Source of the DNA: Emticicia agri
GTDB taxonomy: Bacteria > Bacteroidota > Bacteroidia > Cytophagales > Spirosomataceae
Direction: 5' to 3'
NCBI RefSeq assembly: GCF_004168285.1
Contig: NZ_SEWF01000044.1
Location: forward strand, 1-50,877
DNA: 50,877 nucleotides
In this document: piece after piece, positions 7,406 through 15,923 of the stretch
Position numbering within the stretch: the first letter of the stretch is position 1
How the letters are laid out: every line of letters starts with the position of its first letter
The notes under the pieces: model-generated
The model's database searches: none
What the model was told of the DNA's origin: nothing
What the model saw: the letters and a program-made list of their open reading frames with translations, nothing else
Translations under genes and position numbers: made by a program

Positions 7406-8581
7406 ATGTCTATGGCTTCACATTTCCTTAAAAAATTAAAGTTTGTTTTCATTCAGGTAATAGTATTGGTTATCATTCTGGAATTGTTCTCGTTTGTTGC
7501 TATCCGATGGTTTCATTTCGGATTACCGCCGAAGGTGTATTCTACGCAGTTTCTGCCTTTTTTTGTCGATAACGATAAAACATTCGGGGTTTGGCATTAT
7601 GCCGATACCACTACCCGCCATATTGGTCCTTGCTGGAATGTGGAATACCAGTTTAATAGCTATGGCGCACGGGACGATGAGCGCCAAAAGGTTTCTGACA
7701 AAAAACGGATTGTGTTTTTAGGCGATTCATTTATTGAAGGCTATGGCATTGATAAAGAAAAAAGGGTATCTGACCTGATGGAGAAAAATATGAATATGGA
7801 GTGTCTGAACTTTGGAGTTTCGGGGTCATTTGGTACTACACAGATGCGCCTGTTGTATGAGTCAAAAGCCAAAGAGTTCTCGCACAATGCCGTGGTGCTT
7901 TCATTTTTCCCGTTCAACGATTTCCTTGATGATAATTATGAATTTGGTAAGTCTTTTTTTTATACGCAACGGCGTTACCGACCTTATTTAGTTAAAGACT
8001 CTACCAAAGACTACCAACTGGTTTATCATGTAGATGCGTTAGAAAAATCGCAGGCATATCCTGATAGTATTCCTAAACGAACAGCCAAAGATTTATTGAA
8101 TGATATTTATTACAGCAATAGGGGGATAGTAGGTAAAACAGGTGCGTTAATCAATAATTTTACTTACACAGGGGCTATGGCTGAATTTATCGTTAATCGT
8201 ATGAAATTCACGCAGTCAGGTACTGAGCAGACCTACAAAAGCGATGTGTTCAGCCAGAAAAATACCGATGCTATGGATTTGTTCTGTCATAATGTGAATA
8301 AAATTAAAGAGATGGCCGGAAATAAACCTGTCATTGTGCTGCTGATTCCGCATCCGCTTGATTTGATGGAATACAAGAAAACCGGAAAAAGTTTACTGCG
8401 TGATGATTTGAACAAATTTGGTAAGTCGGCCAATATTCATGTAGTTGATTTATTAGACGCCTTTGCCAAATTAGAAAATCCGGGCGAATATTTTCTGCCC
8501 TGCGACGGGCATTGGTCAGAGAAAGGCAACGAATTTGTAGCAGAGGTATTGCAAAAGAAAATACAGGAGCTAAATTTGTAG
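7406..8581 (+). CDS. Membrane-anchored SGNH-hydrolase-like protein
   Basis: One hydrophobic segment near the N-terminus (VFIQVIVLVIILELFSFVAI) anchors a periplasmic SGNH-type domain. The block I nucleophile motif is FLGDSFIEGYG and the C-terminal block V is DGHWSEKGNEF, with Asp and His spaced as in AlgX/AlgJ and other SGNH proteins. The frame can be extended to a TTG at 7385. ATG 7406 is the first ATG and is preferred, with a second ATG at 7412. The family includes esterases and polysaccharide O-acetylation factors. No MBOAT partner is adjacent here, although one exists at 47 kb. Its stop is 15 bases before the next gene, so the two are probably co-transcribed. Confidence 0.82.
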   Translation: MSMASHFLKKLKFVFIQVIVLVIILELFSFVAIRWFHFGLPPKVYSTQFLPFFVDNDKTFGVWHYADTTTRHIGPCWNVEYQFNSYGARDDERQKVSDKKRIVFLGDSFIEGYGIDKEKRVSDLMEKNMNMECLNFGVSGSFGTTQMRLLYESKAKEFSHNAVVLSFFPFNDFLDDNYEFGKSFFYTQRRYRPYLVKDSTKDYQLVYHVDALEKSQAYPDSIPKRTAKDLLNDIYYSNRGIVGKTGALINNFTYTGAMAEFIVNRMKFTQSGTEQTYKSDVFSQKNTDAMDLFCHNVNKIKEMAGNKPVIVLLIPHPLDLMEYKKTGKSLLRDDLNKFGKSANIHVVDLLDAFAKLENPGEYFLPCDGHWSEKGNEFVAEVLQKKIQELNL

Positions 8582-8596
8582 GAAAAAACTTGCTCC

Positions 8597-9460
8597 ATGA
8601 AATGGATAACCCGGGAAAAACCTAAAATAGACCGATTGGCTTGCCCCTGGCTTATCCGCAAATTTGTTGATGCAAACGCAGAATTTATTTATGCACCCGC
8701 AAGTGAGGTTTTACAAAAAGCCATTGAACTGAACGCTACGCCGTTCGATATTCCGGGTGTAGAGTTTACGCACTACAACGACCAATGTACTTTTGATTAT
8801 ATCATAAAAAAATATCAGATTAAAGATGCTGCTGTGGCTATTATGGCAGATATTGTGAGAGGAGCAGATACCGACCGATATGATATGGCAGGCGAATCGG
8901 CAGGATTAATGGCTATTTCTGCCGGGTTATCTTACAATATACCCAACGACTATCAGCTATTAGCACAAGGCTTTATTATTTATGATGCCCTCTATAGCTG
9001 GGCCACTCACCTCTACAAGCAAAAGCATTTGCAGAACAGCCCGTTTGAACACCTGCTGCATGAGGTGTATCAGAAGTTTCTGAAAGAAGCCGGGAAGAAA
9101 AAAATACCAGTCTGGGTAAAAGAACTTAAGCATATGATTCAGGACCAGATTGATATGCAGTTTACGTTTGATTTAAAGAAAATCTCTGACGAACTGGCAC
9201 TCAATCCTTCCTATTTATCAAGAGAGTTTCCTAAGTATTTTGATGATTTGAATTTTGGCGAATACATCAGGAAAAAACGCATTGAAAAAGCAATTAACCT
9301 GATGCAGGAGTCAGACTATTCGCTTACGGAAATAGCTTACCTCACCGGATTCTCTGACCAGAGCCATTTTACACGCACGTTTAAACTTATAACGGGCAAA
9401 AATCCACTCTCTTTCAAAAATTCTTTCCAAAAAAGTAAAGCAGATACAAAAAGTAAATAG
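8597..9460 (+). CDS. ChrB-domain / AraC-type HTH fusion regulator
   Basis: A 287-residue fusion. Residues 1-140 match the ChrB C-terminal (chromate resistance) domain: KIDRLACPWLIRKFVD, then TPFDIPGVEFTHYNDQCTFD, VRGADTDR and IIYDALYSWA are all landmark stretches. Residues about 190-275 are an AraC/XylS double helix-turn-helix, including SLTEIAYLTGFSDQSHFTRT and FKLITGKNP. In proteobacterial ChrB a different N-terminal DNA-binding part precedes this domain and the protein senses chromate. Here the domain order is sensor then AraC. No chrA transporter is nearby, so the ligand may be chromate or another small ion (inference). It follows the SGNH gene by 15 bp. Confidence 0.88.
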   Translation: MKWITREKPKIDRLACPWLIRKFVDANAEFIYAPASEVLQKAIELNATPFDIPGVEFTHYNDQCTFDYIIKKYQIKDAAVAIMADIVRGADTDRYDMAGESAGLMAISAGLSYNIPNDYQLLAQGFIIYDALYSWATHLYKQKHLQNSPFEHLLHEVYQKFLKEAGKKKIPVWVKELKHMIQDQIDMQFTFDLKKISDELALNPSYLSREFPKYFDDLNFGEYIRKKRIEKAINLMQESDYSLTEIAYLTGFSDQSHFTRTFKLITGKNPLSFKNSFQKSKADTKSK

Positions 9461-9488
9461 TATCCTATTTAAACTCTTACTCCGACCG

Positions 9489-9496
9489 TAGTTTTG
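9489..9496 (+). promoter_or_regulatory. Probable -7 promoter box
   Basis: TAGTTTTG matches the Bacteroidota -7 consensus TAnnTTTG and lies 20 bases before the start at 9517. No convincing -33 TTTG is seen. It suggests the barrel gene has its own promoter apart from the fusion regulator. Confidence 0.45.
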
Positions 9497-9516
9497 CGCC
9501 TCACAAAATCAAAACT

Positions 9517-10023
9517 ATGTCATTGAGAAATTATTTATTGGCAGCTTTTATTTGCTTAAACACACTTGCCCATGCCCAGACTCCAGCCCCTGTAACTTAT
9601 CCAAGAGTAACGGGCTATGTAGGTTTATTGCACCCAATCATCACATTCAGTAAGCAAAATACCGTCAATTTTAAAGATAGCTACGTGGTAGGCTTCCCGT
9701 TAGGAATTAACCTATGGAAAACCCCTAAAGTTGGTTTTTCTTTAGAAATAGTACCGCAGATACTTGCTGAAAAAGGCACAAGCCGCATGAGTAACCTTTT
9801 GATTCATCCGGGAGTAGTAGTGGCATTAGGCAAAGGTTACACGTTTGCAGGCAGAGCAGCCTTTGAAACCTCCGGTCGGTATGGTGTTACGCCTGTACTC
9901 AACAAAGTTGTAAAGAAAAACAAGCATAGCAATTATTACATAGCTGTTCCACTACCGCTTAGAGTAGGCAATAGCCGTCCTTTATCATTTACCATAGGTT
10001 TTCAGTTTGGATTAAGTTTTTAA
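9517..10023 (+). CDS. Small outer-membrane beta-barrel-like protein
   Basis: A 168-residue protein with a clear signal peptide (MSLRNYLLAAFICLNTLAHAQ). The mature part alternates short amphipathic strands (VTGYVGLLHPIITF, VVGFPLGINLWK, KVGFSLEIVPQI, LSFTIGFQFGLSF) and ends in an aromatic-terminated strand, as outer-membrane barrels do. Specific family and function are not recognised. It is followed by a strong hairpin terminator. Its position after the ChrB-AraC regulator suggests, but does not prove, that it is a target of that regulator. Confidence 0.72.
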   Translation: MSLRNYLLAAFICLNTLAHAQTPAPVTYPRVTGYVGLLHPIITFSKQNTVNFKDSYVVGFPLGINLWKTPKVGFSLEIVPQILAEKGTSRMSNLLIHPGVVVALGKGYTFAGRAAFETSGRYGVTPVLNKVVKKNKHSNYYIAVPLPLRVGNSRPLSFTIGFQFGLSF

Positions 10024-10054
10024 ATATATTAGCATAGGCCTTAACATAAATAAG

Positions 10055-10082
10055 AAAAGGTAGCCCGAGTGGACTACCTTTT
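10055..10082. terminator. Rho-independent terminator
   Basis: Stem AAAAGGTAG / CTACCTTTT with a 10-base loop, 31 bases after the stop at 10023 and followed by more T. The A-run on the left lets it work also for the converging gene at 10109-10474. Confidence 0.75.
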
Positions 10083-10108
10083 TTATATTGAACTCAATCA
10101 TTTCACTA

Positions 10109-10474
10109 TTATTTCAAAACCAACTCCTCTTGTTCAATATCCTGTGCTCGCTTGGTGGCCTCTCTGTGACCGTTTGAAGTAAGCAGATTTTTTTGTTTAT
10201 AATTTCTATGCCTGTTACCTAAAGCCACATCAAAAACGGTTGTGGTAGGCTGTGGGGCATTGACATGCGCCTTGTAATTGCGGTGATTCTCCAACGGATT
10301 GGTTGAGTAATCGTTTGAAATCGCAATCTGAGCTTGTTGCGTCGGCTGACTTTTTTTAGCTAAAAGTAAATTCTGCTGTTTGTAGTTAGCCGGAGGCGAT
10401 TTTTTGCTTTGCGCAAATGAAGTGGTAGCTATCGCAAAAGCAGATAACGCCACTACTGTGGTTATAAGTTTCAT
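10109..10474 (-). CDS. Small secreted protein with repeated NYK motifs
   Basis: A 121-residue protein with a signal peptide (MKLITTVVALSAFAIATTSFAQ). The mature part is basic and polar, with no hydrophobic core or known domain. It has an internal duplication: ANYKQQNLL near residue 30 and RNYKQKNLL near residue 94, with a third HRNYKAHV near 66. The spacing suggests degenerate repeats of about 30 residues. No function is recognised. The gene is monocistronic, convergent with the barrel gene and sharing its terminator. Confidence 0.7.
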   Translation of the reverse strand: MKLITTVVALSAFAIATTSFAQSKKSPPANYKQQNLLLAKKSQPTQQAQIAISNDYSTNPLENHRNYKAHVNAPQPTTTVFDVALGNRHRNYKQKNLLTSNGHREATKRAQDIEQEELVLK

Positions 10475-10706
10475 TGTTTTTTCGAATAATTGTTGTTGTA
10501 CTACCTATAAAACGCCTTTGTAAAGCGAAAAGTTTTATGGATTATAAATATTAATTTTTTTTTAAGGTTGTACTGCCAAATGCAGGGTTATAAGATATTA
10601 TGCTCCCATTGTTAGGGAAACTAATACTGCCCTTGCACAAAATATACTTATAAACCTAAAAGTATATTTTGAGTACTTATAACTATGATTTATGAGATAA
10701 AATTAG

Positions 10707-10886
10707 GGCAAAAAAGAATATGAGTCAATAGTAATTGAGAATTTTTTAAAATCTACCAATAGCTACGGCGAGGCATTGGCACATATAGGTAAAAAGCAAG
10801 AAGCTATTGATATATACTGGAAATCAGTTGAATTGAATCCTGAAAATAAAGGCGGTAAACAGGCTTTGAAAGAGTTGTTGAAATAG
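10707..10886 (+). pseudogene. C-terminal TPR fragment of a decayed gene
   Basis: An open stretch without start codon translates to GKKEYESIV...STNSYGEALAHIGKKQ..., then KSVELNPENKGGKQALKEL and a stop at 10886. This is the last tetratricopeptide repeat of the kind found at the C-terminus of Bacteroidota serine hydrolases and other TPR proteins. A stop (TAG at 10704) lies just upstream and no matching 5' part is present, so it is a relic. Confidence 0.65.
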
Positions 10887-10959
10887 AATTTGTTTAGCAT
10901 TATGATAGGAACCTAATCTAAGAAAGGCGGATGCAAAGTCGAATCATTTTAGTGTTAAA

Positions 10960-11028
10960 GCGGACTTAAGTCCGCACATGCAAGCAAAAAACCTTTGTTA
11001 AATTAGACGGCGAATGTAATTCGCCGTC
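10960..11028. repeat. Two GC-rich palindromes in an intergenic region
   Basis: GCGGACTTAAGTCCGC (10960-10975) is a perfect 16-bp palindrome. GACGGCGAAT-GTA-ATTCGCCGTC (11006-11028) is a perfect 10-bp-arm hairpin. Both lie between the TPR relic and the sugar kinase and look like dispersed palindromic repeats rather than terminators, since no T-run follows. The rest of 10475-10706 and 10887-11148 shows nothing further. Confidence 0.6.
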
Positions 11029-11148
11029 ATTAGCAGCCGCCAAGTCAGAAACTTTAGGCACATTCATAGACAAAAAACAATATTTGTAAGCCCATAATTT
11101 CAGAAAAGAATTATGCTAACAGAAATACCATTAATTAAAACTGTTTAC

Positions 11149-11156
11149 TAATTTTG
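11149..11156 (+). promoter_or_regulatory. Probable -7 promoter box of the kinase operon
   Basis: TAATTTTG, a full match to TAnnTTTG, 23 bases before the ATG at 11180. No clear -33 box. Confidence 0.45.
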
Positions 11157-11179
11157 AGCCGAAAACACAAGAACACTCA

Positions 11180-12547
11180 ATGACTCAAAAGAAAACTTCT
11201 ACGCCTGTTTGTGCAGTTTTTGATATTGGTAAAACAAATAAAAAATTATTGGTTTTTGACCAGAATTATCAGGTTTTAAAAGAGATACAAGAACAATTAG
11301 AAGAAAGATTAGACGATGACGGCTATCCTTCTGACGACCTGCTTCAACTCACAAACTGGATTAAGAATAGTTTTCAGACCCTTGCTGAGGAAACAGATTT
11401 TGAAATCAAAGGACTGAATTTTTCGGCCTATGGTGCAAGTCTGGTGCATTTGGGTGCTAATGGTAAACCTGTTGCAGCTTTGTATAATTACCTGAAAAAT
11501 TTCCCTAAGCCACTTTACAAAGAATTTATTGAAAAATACGGCAAGGATATTTTCAGAGAAACTGCTTCGCCCGATTTAGGCATGCTCAATTCCGGTTTAC
11601 AGTTGTATTGGCTCAAAAAAGAAAAGCCTGCTGTTTTTCATCAGATACGCCACTCCTTACATTTGCCCCAATACTGTAGTTTTCTGTTCAGCAATCAGCC
11701 CGTATCTGAAATCACAAGTGTCGGTTGTCATACTCTACTCTGGGATTTTGATAAAAACGATTACCACCATTGGGTAGAAGCAGAGCATCTGCATGCTATT
11801 CAGCAGAAACCTATGTTCAGCAACAGTGTGTTTACCGATACTGCCACAGCACGAGCCATAGGCATAGGTATACATGATAGTTCTTCGGCTTTGGTGCCTT
11901 ATCTGAAATCGTTCGACGAAAAATTCATTCTGCTTTCAACCGGTACCTGGGCTATCAGCCTGAACCCATTCAGCGATGAGCCGCTTACCGCCAGCCAGTT
12001 GGCCAAAGATTGTTTGTGTTTTCTTAACTTTGAGGGAAAACCTGTAAAAGCCTCAAGAATATTTGCCGGAAATGAACATGAGCGACAAACCAAACACCTG
12101 GCCGATTATTTTAATGTAAAAGTAGATTACTTCAAGCAGGTAAAATTCGACCGTGACCTGATTATGTTTCTGCGCAACAAATACAAACAGGCAACCCCCG
12201 ATACGGCAGATGTACTCTTAGACTGTCCGTTTGTAGAGCGCAATATTAACCTGTTTAAATCTTACGAAGAAGCCTATCACCAGTTTATGCTCGATTTGGT
12301 AGCACAACAGATTGCCTCACTGAAACTGGCTATCGGGCGTACGAATGTGAAGAAGATTTTTGTAGATGGCGGATTCTCAAAGAATGAAATTTTTATGCAC
12401 CTGATGGCCGACGCCTTTTTTAACAAACAGGTTTTTGCTTCCGAAATCGCCCAGGCATCTGCTTTGGGTGCCGCATTAGTCATTCACGAGCACTGGAATA
12501 GCGAGCCAATTCCTGAGCAGATTATTAGCTTGAAAAGGTATTATTGA
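11180..12547 (+). CDS. FGGY-family carbohydrate kinase
   Basis: A 455-residue sugar kinase of the FGGY/ASKHA fold, of rhamnulokinase-like size. The N-terminal phosphate-1 motif is VFDIGKTNKKLLVFD. The central LSTGTWAISLNPF corresponds to the phosphate-2/connect region. FVDGGFSKNEIFMHLMADAF and the ASALGAALV near the C-terminus form the adenosine pocket of domain II. It phosphorylates a ketose, polyol or similar sugar in the cytoplasm. The exact sugar cannot be read from the sequence. The zinc dehydrogenase 79 bp downstream fits an oxidise-then-phosphorylate or parallel catabolic step. No transporter or isomerase is adjacent. Confidence 0.88.
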   Translation: MTQKKTSTPVCAVFDIGKTNKKLLVFDQNYQVLKEIQEQLEERLDDDGYPSDDLLQLTNWIKNSFQTLAEETDFEIKGLNFSAYGASLVHLGANGKPVAALYNYLKNFPKPLYKEFIEKYGKDIFRETASPDLGMLNSGLQLYWLKKEKPAVFHQIRHSLHLPQYCSFLFSNQPVSEITSVGCHTLLWDFDKNDYHHWVEAEHLHAIQQKPMFSNSVFTDTATARAIGIGIHDSSSALVPYLKSFDEKFILLSTGTWAISLNPFSDEPLTASQLAKDCLCFLNFEGKPVKASRIFAGNEHERQTKHLADYFNVKVDYFKQVKFDRDLIMFLRNKYKQATPDTADVLLDCPFVERNINLFKSYEEAYHQFMLDLVAQQIASLKLAIGRTNVKKIFVDGGFSKNEIFMHLMADAFFNKQVFASEIAQASALGAALVIHEHWNSEPIPEQIISLKRYY

Positions 12548-12626
12548 TATAATTTTATTGAGTACCGCAGAGGTATGCTTTTATAATATACCCATACCCA
12601 ACTCAAAAATAACTTTAGCCATTACA

Positions 12627-13643
12627 ATGAAAGCACTTTCTCTACAGGAAACCGGAAAATTTGCCTATCACACTATTGCAGAACCAACCCCATTAGCAGC
12701 CGATGAAGCATTGGTAAAAATCCATCGGATTGGTATATGTGGTACTGATTACCATGCCTATCGGGGTCGTCAGCCGTTTTTTACTTATCCTCGTATTCTG
12801 GGGCATGAATTAGGTGTTGAGGTAGTAGCAATCGGAAATGAGGTAAACCACCTGAAAACAGGCGACAGATGCTCGGTAGAACCTTACCTGAATTGTGGAA
12901 AATGCCAACCCTGCCGCAATGGCAAAACCAATTGTTGCGAAACTTTGCAGGTTTTAGGCGTGCATACCGATGGCGGCATGACCGAATACATGAAATTACC
13001 CGCTGATAAACTATATCCTTCTGCGCTGCTAAACTATGAACAACTGGCTCTGGTAGAAACCCTGGGCATTGGTTGCCATGCGGTAAACAGGGCAGGCATT
13101 ACGGCCGCCGATAAAGTGTTAGTAGTGGGGGCAGGACCAATTGGACTGGCGTGTTTGCAGTTTGCCAAAATAAAAGGCGCAAAGGTAGTGATGCTTGATA
13201 TGAATGAGGCCCGTTTATCATTTGCGAAAAATACCATGCAAGCCGATGCCACCGTAACAGTCGGATTGAATAATGCTGAGGAAATCAGAGCGCATTTTGA
13301 TGGCGATTTACCTACGGCTATCTTTGATGCCACGGGGAATCCGGGTTCGATGATGGCTACTTTTGAACTGGCAGCTTTTGGCGGAAAGATTATTTTTGTG
13401 GGCTTATTTCAGGGGGAAGTTACATTCTTCGACCCACTTTTTCATCGTCGGGAACTGACTATCCTTGCCAGCCGTAATGCCTTGCCTGAAGATTTCCGTG
13501 CCATCATAGCCTTGATGGAGGCAGGTAAAATAGATACCAATGCCTGGATAACCCACCGCATTGCTTTTGAAGAGGTGGCCGATAGTTTTGGAAGACTGCT
13601 TCAGTCAGGCAATCAATTATTGAAGGCTATAATCACGGTTTGA
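12627..13643 (+). CDS. Zinc-dependent medium-chain alcohol/polyol dehydrogenase
   Basis: A 338-residue MDR-superfamily oxidoreductase. The catalytic zinc site is GICGTDYH with GHE in RILGHELG. The structural zinc cysteines are in NCGKCQPCRNGKTNCC. The Rossmann motif is VVGAGPIGLACLQ, with an acidic residue (MLDMNE) favouring NAD. The frame extends to a TTG at 12558, but ATG 12627 starts MKALSLQETGKF, as usual for the family, and is chosen. The closest relatives by motif are sorbitol/L-galactonate/L-gulonate-type dehydrogenases. It lies between the FGGY kinase and the desaturase, and likely acts on the same sugar or sugar acid as the kinase (inference). Confidence 0.87.
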   Translation: MKALSLQETGKFAYHTIAEPTPLAADEALVKIHRIGICGTDYHAYRGRQPFFTYPRILGHELGVEVVAIGNEVNHLKTGDRCSVEPYLNCGKCQPCRNGKTNCCETLQVLGVHTDGGMTEYMKLPADKLYPSALLNYEQLALVETLGIGCHAVNRAGITAADKVLVVGAGPIGLACLQFAKIKGAKVVMLDMNEARLSFAKNTMQADATVTVGLNNAEEIRAHFDGDLPTAIFDATGNPGSMMATFELAAFGGKIIFVGLFQGEVTFFDPLFHRRELTILASRNALPEDFRAIIALMEAGKIDTNAWITHRIAFEEVADSFGRLLQSGNQLLKAIITV

Positions 13644-13774
13644 AACAATTTTTCGGAATAAAAAGTGCTGCTTTGATAATAAATTTTAAAGGTTATCGTA
13701 TTAAAATTATATTTCTACAAGAAAAAATTGTAGATTGTAAAAAAATTAAGCCCTTTACCTATCGATACCCTTTA

Positions 13775-14866
13775 ATGAAACCTTCAAAATATGCAAGAGT
13801 GAAATTCCTTAATAAGGACAAATCTCTCTTTTTTTCTGTCCTGCGCGATAATGTCGATTCTTATTTTCATGAGAATCAGATATCCAAAACCGGCGGTCGG
13901 ATGATATTGGTCAAAGCACTTGCCTTACTCACCTTATATATCGGCTCTTATGTGCTGATTTTATCAGGACAGTTTTCGCAATGGCAGATGTTAGCCTTAA
14001 CCGCTGTTATGGGAATAGGTGTGGCAGGCGTGGGTATGTCTGTGATGCACGACGCCATTCATGGCTCATTTTCTGAACATGGCTGGGTAAACAAACTGTT
14101 CGGAGCGTCGCTTTATTTATTAGGTGGCAACGTCTATAACTGGGAAATTCAGCATAACCGTTTGCACCATACCTATACCAATATACACGATGTTGATGAG
14201 GATATTACGGGTAAATTTCTGCTAAGACTCTCTTGCGGCGACAAGCGCAAGGCTTACCATCGTTTTCAGCATATATATGCCTTCTTTCTATACAGCCTCA
14301 TGACTATCTCGTTTTTGTGGAAAGATTTCAAAGAAATTTCGCTCTATAACCAGATGTCAAAAACCGGATTGGTCAAATCATTCCCACGAAAAGAGATTAT
14401 ATGGCTCATTGTCGGAAAGATAGGTTATATACTGATTGCCATTGTTTTGCCCGTTTATATGCTTAATCTTAGTTTCGGGCAGTGGCTGATTGGTTTTCTG
14501 ACCATGCACTGTGTGGCAGGTATTATTTTAAGTACTATATTTCAGTTGGCGCACATAGTAGAAGGTGCCTGCCAACCCTCGCCCGACGAAAAAGGCAATA
14601 TAGAAAACGCCTGGGCTATACATCAGTTACATACTACGGCAAACTTTTCGAGCAGAAACTATGCCCTTTCGTGGTATATAGGCGGGCTTGACTACCAGAT
14701 TGAACATCATCTTTTTCCGCATATTTCTCATATTCATTACAGGGCAATTTCTTCTATTGTCCGTAACACTGCGCAAGAATTCAATATTCCGTATAACGAC
14801 AAAGCTTCTTTTACCAGAGGGCTTGATTCACATATCAGAATGTTGAAGCATCTGGGGACGAATTGA
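13775..14866 (+). CDS. Membrane fatty-acid desaturase
   Basis: A 363-residue di-iron membrane desaturase. The three histidine boxes are MHDAIHG, HNRLHHTY and QIEHHLFPHISH. The last, with Gln instead of His, is typical of acyl-CoA or front-end desaturases. Four or so hydrophobic segments surround the boxes (ALLTLYIGSYVLILSG, LALTAVMGIGVAGVGMSV, IGYILIAIVLPVYML, WLIGFLTMHCVAGII). No cytochrome b5 domain is present, so an external electron donor is needed. The open frame extends to 13640, but ATG 13775 begins a normal N-terminus (MKPSKYARVKF) and is preferred. The 131 bp between the previous stop and this start could hold its own promoter. Confidence 0.9.
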   Translation: MKPSKYARVKFLNKDKSLFFSVLRDNVDSYFHENQISKTGGRMILVKALALLTLYIGSYVLILSGQFSQWQMLALTAVMGIGVAGVGMSVMHDAIHGSFSEHGWVNKLFGASLYLLGGNVYNWEIQHNRLHHTYTNIHDVDEDITGKFLLRLSCGDKRKAYHRFQHIYAFFLYSLMTISFLWKDFKEISLYNQMSKTGLVKSFPRKEIIWLIVGKIGYILIAIVLPVYMLNLSFGQWLIGFLTMHCVAGIILSTIFQLAHIVEGACQPSPDEKGNIENAWAIHQLHTTANFSSRNYALSWYIGGLDYQIEHHLFPHISHIHYRAISSIVRNTAQEFNIPYNDKASFTRGLDSHIRMLKHLGTN

Positions 14867-14883
14867 GAGAATTGTCGAGTTTC

Positions 14884-14902
14884 GAACGGGTCGCCGTTGC
14901 GA
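14884..14902 (+). repeat. GC-rich mini-hairpin (copy 4)
   Basis: GAACGGGTCGCCGTTGCGA: stem AACGG / CCGTT with loop GTCG and tail GCGA. Compared with the 49463 copy (AGCGG/CCGCT) the second stem pair changes on both sides, a compensatory change. Confidence 0.65.
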
Positions 14903-14970
14903 TGCAGATTGTCGAATGAGGTGCGAGATGCCTTGTCGATGTTGAATATAGAGGAGAATTGTCGATTTTC

Positions 14971-14989
14971 GGATGGGTCGCTGTTGCGA
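14971..14989 (+). repeat. GC-rich mini-hairpin (copy 5)
   Basis: GGATGGGTCGCTGTTGCGA: same loop GTCG and tail GCGA, but a weaker stem (ATGG / CTGT needs two G-T pairs). The inverted partner of this repeat unit has AATTTCAG instead at this place. Confidence 0.6.
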
Positions 14990-15068
14990 TGCAAATTGTC
15001 GAATTGAATCTCATTTTTTCAATTCGACAATCTGAAATTGAAAATCGACAATAAAATAATATTCGCCA

Positions 15069-15743
15069 TTACAACAAAGCCGAAGGGTCAAGCAGGTTGT
15101 TTTTGATGGCAAATACGACCAGCCCTGCTGTATTTCTTACGCCTGTTTTTTCTAACAGGTTGTTGCGGTGGCCGTCAACAGTGCGTGTACTGATGAATAA
15201 TTTCTCTGCAATTTCCTGTGCTGTGTATTGTCTGCAAATCAGGTCTAATACCTCTAACTCACGTTGGGTGAGGGTAGAAGGAATATTATCCTGAATCAAT
15301 AACCGGGGTTTCTTGCCAAGCATTCGGTTTTTCATGGCTTTGAGAAATACTTCGTTAAAATAAAATCCTTTTTCAATCACGGCTAAAATAGCTTTTTCAA
15401 CCTCAGAGGGTTCAACGTTTTTAAAGAGGTAGGCATTGATGCCCAGCTCCATCAGATGCGCCACAAAGCGCTCATCGCTGTGCACCGACAAAATAATAAT
15501 CTTGATGTCGGGATAATCTGCATGCAGTATTTTAGTGGTTTCAACGCCGTTCAGTTCCGGCATTGACAGGTCTAACAACACAATGTCAGGTTTTGTCTCA
15601 CTGGTTGCTATTGCTTCAAGGAGGGTTCTGCCGTTGTCAGCTTCAATGGTTATTTGTGTATCGGCAAGACCATTAATAATACCAATCATGCCTTTACGAA
15701 ACAGAATCTGGTCGTCTGCAATAGCTACATTAATTTTTTTCAT
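15069..15743 (-). CDS. NarL/LuxR-type response regulator
   Basis: A 224-residue two-component response regulator. The receiver domain (about 1-125) has the acidic pair ADD at 9-11, the phospho-acceptor Asp in IVLLDLSMPELNGVE, and the conserved Lys in YLFKNVEPSEV. The C-terminal LuxR HTH (about 158-220) reads LTQRELEVLDLICR...AEKLFISTRTVDGHR. It should bind DNA as a phosphorylated dimer. It lies 180 bp downstream of the histidine kinase gene on the same strand, and the pair are almost surely cognate. It converges with the desaturase across a repeat array. Confidence 0.93.
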   Translation of the reverse strand: MKKINVAIADDQILFRKGMIGIINGLADTQITIEADNGRTLLEAIATSETKPDIVLLDLSMPELNGVETTKILHADYPDIKIIILSVHSDERFVAHLMELGINAYLFKNVEPSEVEKAILAVIEKGFYFNEVFLKAMKNRMLGKKPRLLIQDNIPSTLTQRELEVLDLICRQYTAQEIAEKLFISTRTVDGHRNNLLEKTGVRNTAGLVVFAIKNNLLDPSALL

Positions 15744-15923
15744 AACTAAGGTTAATCAACAGGGGTCATTGAAAATTTTAATGAGTATAATCAACAGCAG
15801 CGTCAGGTTAGTGTATGATGTTTGTGCAGATGTACGAAGACACGCCTCATCTACATTCAGGGTATAACAAAGAATAGACACTCATCTGATGAATGTTTAT
15901 TATAAGTTTACAAGTGTTGGTAG

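Larger units (their letters stand above)
14871..15052. repeat. Palindromic ATTGTCGA repeat array with mini-hairpins
   Basis: Two tandem units (14871-14920 and 14960-15005) share ATTGTCGA.TTTC, a GC-rich hairpin, then ATTGTCGAAT. A third unit in inverse orientation (15020-15052, ending AAAATCGACAAT) lacks the hairpin. The last direct unit and the inverted one form a long stem around TCTCATTTT. The array separates the desaturase from the convergent response regulator and may also act as a terminator. Confidence 0.72.

Noticed and set aside
7246-7452. 68-codon open frame on the minus strand upstream of the SGNH gene
   Set aside because: It overlaps the start of the SGNH gene, has low-complexity composition and no recognisable protein character.
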